Source: SVQP01 sp045658965 (GTDB taxonomy: Bacteria; Bacillota; Clostridia; Oscillospirales; CAG-272). From it: a stretch of 46,249 bases of DNA. Positions 1 through 7,838 of this stretch are shown in pieces. The notes beneath the pieces were generated by a model, which saw only the letters and a list, made by a program, of their open reading frames with translations, was not told the origin of the DNA and made no database searches. The DNA lies in the NCBI GenBank assembly GCA_045658965.1, contig JAZOVZ010000080.1, forward strand, positions 1 through 46,249, in the 5' to 3' direction. Position numbers and translations under genes: made by a program. The stretch's first letter is position 1. Each line of letters starts with the position of its first letter.

Positions 1-140
1 CCCCCGAGGGGAAGCTGTCGCGCAGCGACTGGAGGGGAGTTGCGGACTAAACGGCGCGGTTGGCCGTTCGGGTATAAGAATTCAAGCCTAAGCTTTCGCA
101 TTCCCCTTCAGTCGCTGCGCGCCAGCTTCCCCCCCGGGGG
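1..140. repeat. Inverted-repeat element (MITE-like)
   Basis: Left arm 1-36 and right arm 103-140 are near-perfect reverse complements of each other, about 36 bp with a few mismatches, and enclose about 66 bp with no gene. The right arm runs on into a sequence at 121-166 that recurs at 23097-23136, so this is a dispersed family. It lies downstream of the ZIP gene and could also act as its transcription stop. The left edge of the element may be cut by the window. Confidence 0.6.
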
Positions 141-254
141 ATGCCTTTTTGACGCGTACCCGCATCGTTGAGGTGCCCGCTTAATGACTCGGGGACTTGC
201 TCCCGCTGCACCAACCGTCGTAGGGACAGGCGTCCTCGACTGTCCGCAAAAACA

Positions 255-1019
255 TCAACCCAGCAACACGTCTGTAACCAGCATGACGCAAAATCCCACC
301 AAAAGGGTGTAGGTCGCGCCACGTTGATGCCCGTGCGCGTGGGTCTCGGGAATCATTTCATCGCTGATGACGTACAGCATGGTGCCGCCCGCAAAGGCAA
401 GCGCAAAGGGAAGAATGGCGGACGCGATGCTGACCGCAAAGTAGCCAAGCAGCGTGCCGACGACCTCAACAAGACCGGTCAGAAGAGCAATGCCCAAGGT
501 TCTGCCCGGCTTGACGCCTGCAGCCAACATAGGCCCGATGATGACCATACCCTCGGGGATATTCTGCAGAGCAATACCACCCGCAATAATAAGTGCCTGC
601 GAGGTGTCGCCTGCGCCAAAGCCCACGCCCGCCGCAATGCCCTCGGGCAGATTGTGGATGGCAATGGCGGTCACGAATAACAGCACGCGCGAAAGATTGG
701 CGTTGTTGTGCGACTCTGCCTCCACACCCGCAAGCTTGTGCAGGTGGGGGACTAATTTGTCGATCAGGTTCAAGCAGACCGCTCCCGCGAAAATGCCGCC
801 CAGCGTCATAAGTATGCCCCACGCGCCCATTTGCTCCATGCCATGCTCGGCAGAGGGCAGGATCAGACCAAGCACCGCAGCCGCCAGCATAACGCCCGCG
901 GCAAAGGAGAGCACGATGTCCGAAAACGCGTGCGATATTTTCTTGAATATAAAGCCGATCAAAGCACCGATGGCGGTCGCACCGCCCACGCCAAGCGCGG
1001 TCAGAAGTACAAGTTCCAT
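255..1019 (-). CDS. ZIP family metal (zinc/iron) transporter
   Basis: This is a 254-residue integral membrane protein with about eight hydrophobic segments, typical of bacterial ZupT/GufA-like ZIP transporters, which import zinc, iron or manganese across the cytoplasmic membrane. The two family signatures are visible: HNLPEG at residues 122-127 in TM4 and QNIPEG at 152-157 in TM5, which together form the binuclear metal site. A His-rich loop (HAHGHQ) lies near residue 228. I chose the ATG at 1019 because GGAG sits 7 nt upstream; the longer reading frame to 1049 has no such site. It is the last gene of a minus-strand group with rubredoxin, ferritin and oxygen-defence genes, which fits a role in metal supply. 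The exact metal cannot be told from the sequence. Confidence 0.9.
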   Translation of the reverse strand: MELVLLTALGVGGATAIGALIGFIFKKISHAFSDIVLSFAAGVMLAAAVLGLILPSAEHGMEQMGAWGILMTLGGIFAGAVCLNLIDKLVPHLHKLAGVEAESHNNANLSRVLLFVTAIAIHNLPEGIAAGVGFGAGDTSQALIIAGGIALQNIPEGMVIIGPMLAAGVKPGRTLGIALLTGLVEVVGTLLGYFAVSIASAILPFALAFAGGTMLYVISDEMIPETHAHGHQRGATYTLLVGFCVMLVTDVLLG

Positions 1020-1051
1020 ATGTCGTCTCCAAAATGTAAAGATGTGCAAGA

Positions 1052-1072
1052 GGGGCTGACCTTGCCAGCCCC
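1052..1072 (-). terminator. Hairpin downstream of rubredoxin
   Basis: A 7-bp GC stem (GGGGCTG / CAGCCCC) with a 7-nt loop lies between the rubredoxin stop and the ZIP start. The T-tract on the minus strand is weak, so partial read-through into the ZIP gene is likely. Confidence 0.45.
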
Positions 1073-1080
1073 TTTATATT

Positions 1081-1239
1081 TTATGCCTCTTCAAAGAGCT
1101 CCTTGCCTACGCCGCAAAGAACGCATTCAAAATCCTCGGGCAGGTCCTCAAACTTGGTGCCGGGGGCAATGCCGTGCTCGGGAGCACCCAGCTCCTCGTC
1201 GTATTCCCAGCCGCAAGCGCCGCATACGTATTTAGCCAT
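1081..1239 (-). CDS. Rubredoxin
   Basis: This is a 52-residue one-iron electron carrier of normal rubredoxin length. The iron is held by two Cys-x2-Cys-Gly knuckles, C6/C9 and C39/C42. In anaerobes rubredoxin passes electrons to superoxide reductase and flavodiiron proteins, both encoded just upstream in the same direction. An AGGAG site lies 10 nt before the chosen ATG. An ATG two codons further upstream (1245) is only 4 nt from it and cannot be excluded. A hairpin array separates this gene from ferritin, so it may be transcribed separately or at a different level. Confidence 0.93.
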   Translation of the reverse strand: MAKYVCGACGWEYDEELGAPEHGIAPGTKFEDLPEDFECVLCGVGKELFEEA

Positions 1240-1275
1240 AGTCATAAATCTCCTTTTTGCTTTTTTTGATGATTT

Positions 1276-1438
1276 GAAATTTGCCATCCGGCAAATTTCT
1301 ACCGCAACATTCCGCAGCATGCGGAATATTTCACTTCCGCGAAGCGGAAATTTCACGTTTCGCCTTGGGGCGAAACATTTCACATTTCGCCGTTGTGGCG
1401 AAATATTTCACCGTAATGACGGCATACAGCCGTCATTA
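1276..1438. repeat. Tandem array of six short hairpins
   Basis: Six perfect or near-perfect palindromes follow one another: 1276-1299, 1309-1327, 1335-1349, 1357-1376, 1384-1404 and 1413-1438. Several are joined by the short linker ATTTCAC. The stems differ in sequence, but the central ones share a TTTCGCC/GGCGAAA type. The last hairpin contains the ferritin stop codon (1436-1438). This has the look of a palindromic intergenic repeat of Clostridia. It may act as a transcription or RNA-stability barrier between ferritin and rubredoxin. Confidence 0.75.
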
Positions 1439-1948
1439 CAGTACCAGAGAGGGCGCAGAGTAAATTCTTGCCCCAAGCTCCTGATTGAGCAGGTACAGCC
1501 CTCTGGGATCGGAGCCGAACAGCTCCATTTTGGTGATCATATCGTTGGCGTTGGTCTCCTCCTCGCCCTGCTCCTTGACAAACCAGTCAAGGAACTGCAT
1601 GGTGCGGAAGTCGCGCACGTCGTAAGCTGCTGCATAGATGTCGTTGATCAGCGAGGTGACGTATTCCTCATGTGCAAGTCCTGCACGGAGCACGTCCATA
1701 TGGCACTCGAACACCTTGTCGGGCTTGTCGATTGCCTCCAGCGTTACGGTAGCGTTTTCGTTCTGCAGGTAGGTGTAGAACAGCATGGCGTGATCCCGTT
1801 CCTCCTGCGCCTGGATCATATACCAGTTGGCAAAGCCGTCAAGACCCGCAGCCTTGAAGTAGTTGGAAAAATCGAGGTAGAGATATGCGGAGTAGAATTC
1901 CTTGTTGATCTGCTGATTCAGCAGATCGCGAACCTTAGCATTCAGCAT
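1436..1948 (-). CDS. ftnA: Ferritin (non-haem, FtnA-like)
   Basis: This 170-residue protein has the full set of bacterial ferritin ferroxidase ligands at E. coli FtnA-like positions: E17, E50, H53, E94, Q127 and E130. It should form a 24-subunit shell that oxidises Fe(II) and stores it as a mineral in the cytosol, limiting Fenton chemistry. The start at 1948 has an AGGAGG site 7-8 nt upstream. It follows the desulfoferrodoxin gene by 22 nt and is clearly in the same operon. Its stop codon lies inside the last hairpin of the downstream array. Confidence 0.95.
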   Translation of the reverse strand: MLNAKVRDLLNQQINKEFYSAYLYLDFSNYFKAAGLDGFANWYMIQAQEERDHAMLFYTYLQNENATVTLEAIDKPDKVFECHMDVLRAGLAHEEYVTSLINDIYAAAYDVRDFRTMQFLDWFVKEQGEEETNANDMITKMELFGSDPRGLYLLNQELGARIYSAPSLVL

Positions 1949-1970
1949 GGTGTGTCCTCCTTCTTTTTGA

Positions 1971-2354
1971 TTAAATTTCAGCCTTCCAAAGACCGTGCAG
2001 GTTGCAGTAAGCGTAAACTGCTACGGGCGTCTCGTCAGCCAGAGCGAAAACTGCCTTGGGAGCTTCGCCGGGGTTCAGGTTCTTGCGCTGGCCGCCCTTG
2101 TCGGTCTGCAGGTATACCCATTCAATGCTATGCTCCTCTGCCATGGGGTGTGCAACGGAGCCGACCTCAACGATCACCTTGTCGCCCTCAACGACTGCTA
2201 CGGGAATGTGCTTTTCGCGGCTTGCTTCAACTACGCCTGCCTCAATTTTGGTCATGCTCTGACCGCAGCACTTCATGGGAACGCCGGATTCATGGATGGC
2301 ACCTACGAGGTTGCCGCACTTTTCGCAAATATAGAAATTGGTGTTAGACATCAT
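1971..2354 (-). CDS. dfx: Desulfoferrodoxin (two-iron superoxide reductase)
   Basis: This 127-residue protein reduces superoxide to peroxide without making oxygen, using electrons from rubredoxin. The N-terminal desulforedoxin domain has its Fe(Cys)4 ligands C10, C13, C29 and C30. The catalytic Fe(His)4(Cys) centre is visible as H49, H69, H75, C117 and H120, and the conserved Glu-Lys pair next to the active site is E47-K48. It is therefore a complete class with both centres. Two adjacent ATGs (2354 and 2351) follow a GGAG at good spacing; the first is used here. It sits 42 nt after the flavodiiron gene and 22 nt before ferritin. Confidence 0.96.
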   Translation of the reverse strand: MMSNTNFYICEKCGNLVGAIHESGVPMKCCGQSMTKIEAGVVEASREKHIPVAVVEGDKVIVEVGSVAHPMAEEHSIEWVYLQTDKGGQRKNLNPGEAPKAVFALADETPVAVYAYCNLHGLWKAEI

Positions 2355-2396
2355 AAAATCTCCTTTTTGTAAATGAATTTTTATTTTATATCGGGG

Positions 2397-4184
2397 TTAT
2401 TGAATTTCAACGAAATCCGAGGCACCGTGCTTGCAAAGCGGGCAAACGAAATCCTCGGGCAGCTCGCCCTCGTGGACGTAGCCGCAAATGGTGCAAACGT
2501 AGCCCTTGATGCCGTCGGTCTTGGGCTTGGGCTTAACGTGCTGGTGATAGTAGGTGTAGGTCATGGTCTCGCGGTCCGAGATGACGCGCGCCTCACTGAT
2601 TGAGCAGATAAACATGCCGTGCGTGCCAAGATCCACGTATTGCTCCACGACCAGAGACATAAACGAGTTGATGTATCGGGGCAGGAACACGAGTCCGTTA
2701 TCCGAGCGCAGCGGCGTGCAGTCCTTGAATTTATCCACGTTTCTGCCGCTCTGGAAGCCGAAGGTCTCGAAAACCGAGAAGGGGGCGTCTGTTGAGAGGC
2801 AGTTGATGTTCATCTTGCCGGTCTGCTTGATGACGTGGTGAGAGTAGTTTTCCTTATTGATGGTCACCGCCAGACGGTTGGGGGTGTTGGTCACCTGCGT
2901 GACCGTGTTGACGATCAGACCGTTATCCTTTTTGCCGTCGTGGCAGGTAATGACGTAAAGCCCGTAGCCGATATTGAACAGTGCGTTCATATCGTTTTTG
3001 TTGGCGGTCTCGTCGCGCTGCGCAAGGTATTCGCGGCACAGCTCGTTTGCCATTTGGCTCAGCTGCTCGGTGCTCTCGGCGTTCAACGCGGATTTGATCT
3101 TGACCATGGTGTCGGTGTAGGTGATATCCTTGCTCTTCTCCAGCATGTTCTTCATGACCTTGACTGCCTGGGGTGCCCAGCTGCCGTTTTCGATCATGCC
3201 CACCGTGCGCCCCCCGAAGTTGCGTTCGGTCAGGTGGTTGATATACTCACGCATGAAGGGGAAGATGTCTGCGTTGTAGGTGGTGGTTGCCAATACTAAC
3301 TTGCTGTAGCGGAAGGCATCGGCAACCGCCTCTGCCATATCGCATCTTGCAAGGTCGTGCACAACCACAGCGGGCGCACCGTTTGCTTTCAGCTTTTCCG
3401 CAAGCATGGCAACTGCCTTGCCGGTGTTGCCGTATACCGAGGTATATGCAATCACGATGCCGTCCTGCTCGGGGCGGTAGCTTGACCAGGTGTCGTAAAG
3501 ACCGAGGTAGTAACCAAGATTTTCGGAAAGCACGGGACCGTGCAAGGGGCAGATGATCTCGATATCAAGGGCAGCTGCTTTTTTGAGCAGTGCCTGCACC
3601 TGCGCACCGTACTTGCCCACAATGCCGATATAGTAGCGTCTTGCCTCGTCCGCCCAGGGCTCTTGCGCGTCGTATGCGCCAAACTTGCCAAAGCCGTCGG
3701 CAGAGAACAGCACCTTGTCGGTGGAGTCGTAGGTCACGATGACCTCGGGCCAGTGCACCATGGGAGCTGTTACAAAGGTCAGCTTGTGGTAACCAAGGTC
3801 CAGCACGTCACCCTCACCCACCACGATGCGGCGGTCAGCAAAGTCGGTGCCAAAGAAATTTTGCATCATGGCAAACGCCTTGGAGGAGGAAACGATGGTT
3901 GCCCCCGGGTACGCCTTGGCAAACTGCAAAATGTTTGCCGAGTGGTCGGGCTCCATGTGCTGCACGATCAGATAATCGGGGGCGCGGCCGTCCAGCACGT
4001 CGCGGATGTTGTCCAGCCATTCGTGGGTAAAGCCCGCGTCAACGGTGTCCATAATGGCAATGAAGTTGTCTACGATGGCGTAGGAGTTGTAGCACATGCC
4101 GCTCGGCACGCGGTACTGACCCTCAAACAGGTCGATTCCTCTGTCGTTTACGCCGATATATCTGATATCCTTGGTGATGTTCAT
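2397..4184 (-). CDS. Flavodiiron protein fused to flavin reductase and rubredoxin
   Basis: This 595-residue, four-domain protein should reduce O2 (or NO) to water (or N2O). Residues 1-240 are a metallo-beta-lactamase fold with the di-iron ligands H76, E78, D80/H81, H144, D163 and H215. Residues 243-395 are an FMN flavodoxin domain. Residues about 400-545 resemble the flavin-reductase FMN-binding split barrel. The last 45 residues are a rubredoxin with C564/C567 and C581/C584. In Moorella the flavin reductase-rubredoxin part is a separate protein (Hrb) beside FprA; here donor and terminal oxidase are one chain. GGAG lies 9 nt before the ATG, and a sigma-A-like promoter sits just upstream. It begins an operon with desulfoferrodoxin and ferritin. 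Confidence 0.93.
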   Translation of the reverse strand: MNITKDIRYIGVNDRGIDLFEGQYRVPSGMCYNSYAIVDNFIAIMDTVDAGFTHEWLDNIRDVLDGRAPDYLIVQHMEPDHSANILQFAKAYPGATIVSSSKAFAMMQNFFGTDFADRRIVVGEGDVLDLGYHKLTFVTAPMVHWPEVIVTYDSTDKVLFSADGFGKFGAYDAQEPWADEARRYYIGIVGKYGAQVQALLKKAAALDIEIICPLHGPVLSENLGYYLGLYDTWSSYRPEQDGIVIAYTSVYGNTGKAVAMLAEKLKANGAPAVVVHDLARCDMAEAVADAFRYSKLVLATTTYNADIFPFMREYINHLTERNFGGRTVGMIENGSWAPQAVKVMKNMLEKSKDITYTDTMVKIKSALNAESTEQLSQMANELCREYLAQRDETANKNDMNALFNIGYGLYVITCHDGKKDNGLIVNTVTQVTNTPNRLAVTINKENYSHHVIKQTGKMNINCLSTDAPFSVFETFGFQSGRNVDKFKDCTPLRSDNGLVFLPRYINSFMSLVVEQYVDLGTHGMFICSISEARVISDRETMTYTYYHQHVKPKPKTDGIKGYVCTICGYVHEGELPEDFVCPLCKHGASDFVEIQ

Positions 4185-4217
4185 TCGAAAGCTCTCCTTA
4201 ATTATTACTGTATGTAT

Positions 4218-4246
4218 ATTGTATCACGATTGTCTTGTCGGGTCAA
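4218..4246 (-). promoter_or_regulatory. Sigma-A promoter of the flavodiiron-dfx-ferritin operon
   Basis: On the minus strand TTGACC (4241-4246) and TACAAT (4218-4223) are exactly 17 bp apart, 34 bp before the flavodiiron start codon. Confidence 0.75.
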
Positions 4247-4259
4247 GATTTTTTTCAAA

Positions 4260-4946
4260 TCAGTCTGCGATTTTGCCGTCGGTGGTGATGGTAATCACCT
4301 GCCAGGGAATGAATTTTCCGCTTGCCTGCAGGGCGCGCTTGACAGCGTTTTCAATACCGCCGCAGCAGGGAACCTCCATGCGCACCACCTTGACGCTCCT
4401 TACGTTGTTCTCGGCGATGATGGCGGTCAGCTTATCGGTGTAATCCACAGCGTCCAGCTTAGGGCAGCCGATCAGCGTGATGTGGTTTTTCATGAAATCA
4501 GCGTGGAAGTTTGCGTAAGCGTAGGCGGTGCAATCGGCAGCGATGAGCAGGTTTGCACCGTCAAAGTAAGGCGCGTGGACGGGCACTAACTTGATCTGGC
4601 AGGGCCATTGCGCAAGCTGACTTCCCATGCTTACACGCTGTGCAGGGGCGCTGCTCTCGCGGCGCATGCTGCGTGATGCGCTGCCGGGGCAGGCACAAGC
4701 ACTTGCTTTGGCAGCCTTTGCGCGGGCAACCGCTTGCTCGTCGTAGGCGGGGGCTTCGCGCTCCTCAAAGGAGATGGCACCGGTGGGGCAGGCGGGCAGG
4801 CAATCGCCCAGACCGTCGCAGAAATCCTCTCGCATAAGCTCTGCCTTGCCGTCGATCATACCGATCGCACCCTCGTGGCATGCTGTGGCGCATGCGCCGC
4901 AGCCGTTGCATTTTTGCTTATCTATTTTGATCATGCGTCTTTTCAT
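4260..4946 (-). CDS. Ferredoxin-type 4Fe-4S cluster protein
   Basis: This 228-residue cytosolic protein has an N-terminal dicluster ferredoxin-like domain. The first cluster motif is complete: C13, C16, C19 and C23. The second (CDGLGDC...C) has C43, C49 and C53, but the usual second cysteine is Leu46. The remaining 150 residues carry more Cys (about C84, C86, C160 and a CC pair near 198) and match no domain I can name. Similar proteins occur beside Crp-type regulators in Clostridia, as here, where the divergent gene is such a regulator. GGAG lies 6 nt before the ATG. The likely role is electron transfer or redox sensing linked to the oxygen or nitrosative stress genes downstream; the substrate is unknown. 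Confidence 0.8.
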   Translation of the reverse strand: MKRRMIKIDKQKCNGCGACATACHEGAIGMIDGKAELMREDFCDGLGDCLPACPTGAISFEEREAPAYDEQAVARAKAAKASACACPGSASRSMRRESSAPAQRVSMGSQLAQWPCQIKLVPVHAPYFDGANLLIAADCTAYAYANFHADFMKNHITLIGCPKLDAVDYTDKLTAIIAENNVRSVKVVRMEVPCCGGIENAVKRALQASGKFIPWQVITITTDGKIAD

Positions 4947-4980
4947 GAGTATCTCCTTTCGGATTTTTTTGTAAACCCTC

Positions 4981-5038
4981 TTGCTTTTCTGTGCTTATTA
5001 TAGTATAATCAAAGCACAAAGTCTGTTGAATTTTCAAC
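4981..5038. promoter_or_regulatory. Divergent palindromic promoter/operator
   Basis: For the regulator, TTGCTT (4981-4986) and TATAAT (5004-5009) are 17 bp apart. A second TATAAT faces the other way at 4997-5002. The two -10 boxes form ATTATA-G-TATAAT and are flanked by perfect 7-bp inverted repeats TGTGCTT (4990-4996) and AAGCACA (5012-5018). A second perfect palindrome, GTTGAATTTTCAAC (5025-5038), has the 5-4-5 half-site spacing used by Crp/Fnr proteins and lies in the leader of the regulator gene. Autoregulation is likely. Confidence 0.65.
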
Positions 5039-5052
5039 AAAAGGAGAAAATT

Positions 5053-5712
5053 TTGAAAAAATATTTTGGAATTTTAAGAAAATGCTCTCTGTTTGATCAG
5101 ATCGAGGATCAACAGCTGATCGCCATGCTGTCCTGCCTTGGCGCAAGGAGAGCGGAATTTGATAAAAAATATACCATTTTTGCCGAAGGGTCGCCCGCAA
5201 GGTATTTCGGGATCTTGCTTTCGGGATCTGCGCAGATCATCAGGCACGATTATTACGGCAACCGCAGCATTGTGTCGGGCGTGACGCCCGGAGAGCTGTT
5301 TGGGGAAGCGTTTGCCTGCGCAGGGGAGAAGACCCTACCCGTGTCGGTGGTGGCAAACGAGCCGTGCGAGGTGCTGTTGATCGATAGCACGCACGTGCTG
5401 CACACCTGCTCCAACGGCTGCGAGTTTCACAGACGCATGATCTATAATCTGATGCGTGATCTGGCGCTTAAGAATATTATGGTCTATTCCAAGCTGGAGA
5501 TTACAGGCAAGCGTTCGACAAGGGAAAAATTGCTTGCATATCTTGCGCATATGGAGCAGCAGACGGGCAAGGCGGAGTTTGACATTCCGTTTGACAGACA
5601 GGAATTGGCGGATTATCTGGAGGTAGACCGCAGCGGACTTTCGGCGGAGATCAGCAAGCTTAAACGCGAAGGCGTGATCGATTGCCGCAAGAATCATTTC
5701 GTGTTGCTGTAA
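5053..5712 (+). CDS. Crp/Fnr family transcriptional regulator
   Basis: This is a 219-residue regulator. It has an N-terminal cyclic-nucleotide-binding-type beta barrel (about residues 15-120, with an FAEGSPARYFGILLSG-type core), a long dimerisation helix and a C-terminal winged helix (about 150-219; recognition region RQELADYLEVDRSGLSAEIS). I chose a TTG start at 5053 because AAGGAG lies 8 nt upstream; the longer frame from 4981 would run through the promoter. No Fnr-type N-terminal cysteine cluster is present, so it is not a direct oxygen-sensing Fnr. It is divergent from the Fe-S protein gene and next to the oxygen-defence operon, which are its probable targets. An HcpR-like nitrosative-stress role is possible but not shown. 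Confidence 0.88.
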   Translation: MKKYFGILRKCSLFDQIEDQQLIAMLSCLGARRAEFDKKYTIFAEGSPARYFGILLSGSAQIIRHDYYGNRSIVSGVTPGELFGEAFACAGEKTLPVSVVANEPCEVLLIDSTHVLHTCSNGCEFHRRMIYNLMRDLALKNIMVYSKLEITGKRSTREKLLAYLAHMEQQTGKAEFDIPFDRQELADYLEVDRSGLSAEISKLKREGVIDCRKNHFVLL

Positions 5713-6002
5713 ATCGCTGAAAAGTTTTGATCAAACTTTTTCAAAAGTTTGCGCAGGTCGAGGGCGCGAAGCCCTCGTCGCTCGTCGCAACGAGCGAAAC
5801 AATCCCATCGCCGTTTGATTTGCGAAGCAAATATGTTCTTCTTTTGCGGCTACTTGCCCAAAAAGAACGGAGAAATTTTCCTCACATAATACCCCAACGG
5901 ACAAGGCGGGCGATTCGTGAATCGCCCCTACATGCGTAGAAGAACAGCCCGGAACCGTATGATCTCGACTCTCTTTTGCTATCATAAACAAGAATAAAGA
6001 AA
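5713..6002. other. Intergenic repeats, no gene seen
   Basis: About 290 bp without a credible gene. It holds AT-rich self-complementary sequence at 5715-5750, short palindromes around 5765-5800 and a hairpin GGGCGATTCGTGAATCGCCC at 5908-5927 of the same style as those at 13640-13695. This is typical intergenic repeat debris. Confidence 0.5.
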
Positions 6003-6039
6003 GACGGCCTTTCCTTTGGAGAAAAGCCGTCGTTTTTTT
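6003..6039 (+). terminator. Rho-independent terminator
   Basis: A 30-nt stem-loop (GACGGC...GCCGTC, 6003-6032) is followed by seven T residues on the plus strand. It can end transcripts from the regulator side; a T-rich stretch on the other strand suggests it may also serve the gene at 6081. Confidence 0.75.
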
Positions 6040-6080
6040 ATTGCTGCATTGACACCGAAGCATCAGCGCATGCGAAGGGA

Positions 6081-7556
6081 TCAATCTTTTTTCTTCTTGA
6101 AGCAGATTGCGCTTACCGTTACAAGGCATACCGCTGCAAATCCGACACTCAAAACGGAACCGCATCCGCCTTTTTTCTCTTGATCAGCGGGTGCTGTGGT
6201 CGGAGCTTCGGTCGTAGCTTCGGTTTCTTGCTCGGTCGTCTGCTCGGTGGGAGCTTCGGTCTCTGCCTCGGTTGTAGGCTCTGCCTCGGGGTCGAGCAAG
6301 CCCATGTATACCAAAGCTTCCTTCTCGGTTGCGAACATTGCTACTTCATACAGATATACTTCAGTATTCTCGTCCGCACCCACAACGTCAAGTCTTATAC
6401 GGTTGTAGTCGCCCTCGCACATATCGATCAGGTCAAACAGGATGTATTCCACCTCTCCTGTGAACTCACAGTTATAGTAAGTGAGGTCAGAATAATCTGC
6501 GGATGGCTGGCGGACATCGCCTGCGCAATAGAACAGCTCAAAATCACTTGCAGATCCCACTACCTTGAGCTTGAACGCTACGAAGGGGTATGCTTGAGAA
6601 TCGATATATTCCAAATTCGCTTTGTAAATATACGCCGCCCAGTCAATCGTCAAAAAAGGATCCGTGCCGTCCGTGATGCCCATTCTGACACCGTCCCACG
6701 GCTCCGCCTCATCTTCGGGTGCATAATAGACCTCATCCAAGTGCTTGGACGCGGTGATCAGGTTTAGCTTGCGGGTCTTTTCACCAAGCTCCAGCTTGGT
6801 GTTGACACATCCCTCGGGTATCTCCTCGGGAGGAAGTCTGTCATCCACTCCGAAAGAAAGTCCCTTGACGATATAGCAGTCGCTGAAGATGGACATGTGA
6901 TCGGCGTAGTAAGTGTAGAAGTACACACCCAGTTTGTCACTTTGGAACTCAATGTCATCATAGGGGTAGCTTGCCTGAATCAGAACGTATTCGCCGGAAT
7001 TGTCCTTGATGTAGTGTGCCATCGTGGCATTGGAGCCGTTGACCTCGAGTGCATACTCCTGCGTGATGGTGCCGGTTTCGGGCAGCGTCAGGTTCAGCCC
7101 TGCCTCTTCAAAGTAGGTGTACGCTCTGCCGCTTAAACCGCTCTTGCCTTCGTGAATCTTGCAGCGGTTGTTGTAGCCGTATACACCGTAAACGCCGTCC
7201 ACGTAAAGACCGCTGCCGTCACCGGCGGTACGGGTGACCGAATAATAAATGGTATATTTGGTATTTTCATTGAGAGGGAGTGTTTGAATGGCACCGCCCC
7301 ACATGGTGGCGGTTGCATCCTCCATGGCAATGAGCTGCATGGTGGCGCCGTCGCCGGAGACGTAAGCGTCGGGCATGCCGGTGAACGTGTCGGGCTCAAA
7401 TACACCGGGCTCACCGTTAAAATTCACGGTATACAATACGTCACCGTCTTCTGCGGAATCATAAGCGTTCTCTTGCTCGGCACTCACCATGGTAAAGGTG
7501 GAGAAAATGGACAGGAGCATGATGAACGAGACCCAAAATGCAAGTGTTTTTCTCAT
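6081..7556 (-). CDS. Secreted surface protein with C-terminal membrane anchor
   Basis: A 491-residue protein of unknown function, exported to the cell surface. Residues 1-26 are a signal peptide (hydrophobic core, cleavage near VSA). The body (about 40-425) is acidic and aromatic-rich and looks like beta-sandwich carbohydrate-binding-type modules, but I cannot name a family. Residues about 428-460 form a Thr/Glu/Ala/Pro-rich spacer of the kind that spans cell wall. It ends in GGCGS, a hydrophobic helix and KKKKD, which resembles a sorting or anchoring signal but has no LPxTG. GGAGG lies 9 nt before the ATG. Confidence 0.75.
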   Translation of the reverse strand: MRKTLAFWVSFIMLLSIFSTFTMVSAEQENAYDSAEDGDVLYTVNFNGEPGVFEPDTFTGMPDAYVSGDGATMQLIAMEDATATMWGGAIQTLPLNENTKYTIYYSVTRTAGDGSGLYVDGVYGVYGYNNRCKIHEGKSGLSGRAYTYFEEAGLNLTLPETGTITQEYALEVNGSNATMAHYIKDNSGEYVLIQASYPYDDIEFQSDKLGVYFYTYYADHMSIFSDCYIVKGLSFGVDDRLPPEEIPEGCVNTKLELGEKTRKLNLITASKHLDEVYYAPEDEAEPWDGVRMGITDGTDPFLTIDWAAYIYKANLEYIDSQAYPFVAFKLKVVGSASDFELFYCAGDVRQPSADYSDLTYYNCEFTGEVEYILFDLIDMCEGDYNRIRLDVVGADENTEVYLYEVAMFATEKEALVYMGLLDPEAEPTTEAETEAPTEQTTEQETEATTEAPTTAPADQEKKGGCGSVLSVGFAAVCLVTVSAICFKKKKD

Positions 7557-7704
7557 ACTGCGGTACCTCCGTATAAAACTGATATTGATGGCTATAGCCT
7601 ACAAACATTGTATCATAAGGAGATTTGCATGACAAGGCAATAAACAAAAATTTGGCGATTGCACCAAACAAGTTTGGTTATTTTTCACAAACATCAAGAC
7701 GTTG

Positions 7705-7752
7705 CGCCAAGTAAAGTGCCCCTTGGATGGGCGCAGCCTTGGCTACCGACAG
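7705..7752 (-). repeat. 48-bp copy of the sugar-kinase 3' end
   Basis: This is identical to 9061-9108, which encodes the last part of the kinase gene (LSVAKAAPIQGALYLA). Read on the minus strand this copy continues in frame to its own stop: AQRLDVCEK, then TAA. It therefore looks like a displaced gene end. The membrane-protein gene 7839-8942 lies between the two copies. Confidence 0.7.
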
Positions 7753-7797
7753 GGAATAGGCTTTCCGCTTGGGTGTCAGAAAACCAACCTCTATAAG

Positions 7798-7823
7798 AAA
7801 AGACCCGCCGCGGCGGGTCTTTT
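7798..7823 (-). terminator. Rho-independent terminator
   Basis: A perfect 26-bp palindrome (AAAAGACCCGCCG and its complement) lies just downstream of the gene ending at 7839. Both arms carry T/A tails, so it can work in both directions. Confidence 0.85.
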
Positions 7824-7838
7824 CTTATATGATATTGT

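Noticed and set aside
168..680. Plus-strand gene opposite the ZIP transporter
   Set aside because: Shadow of the transporter and of the inverted-repeat element; no domain and no ribosome binding site.
1276..1438. CRISPR array or rRNA-like processing region
   Set aside because: Each hairpin differs and there are no equal-length spacers; it is an array of palindromes.
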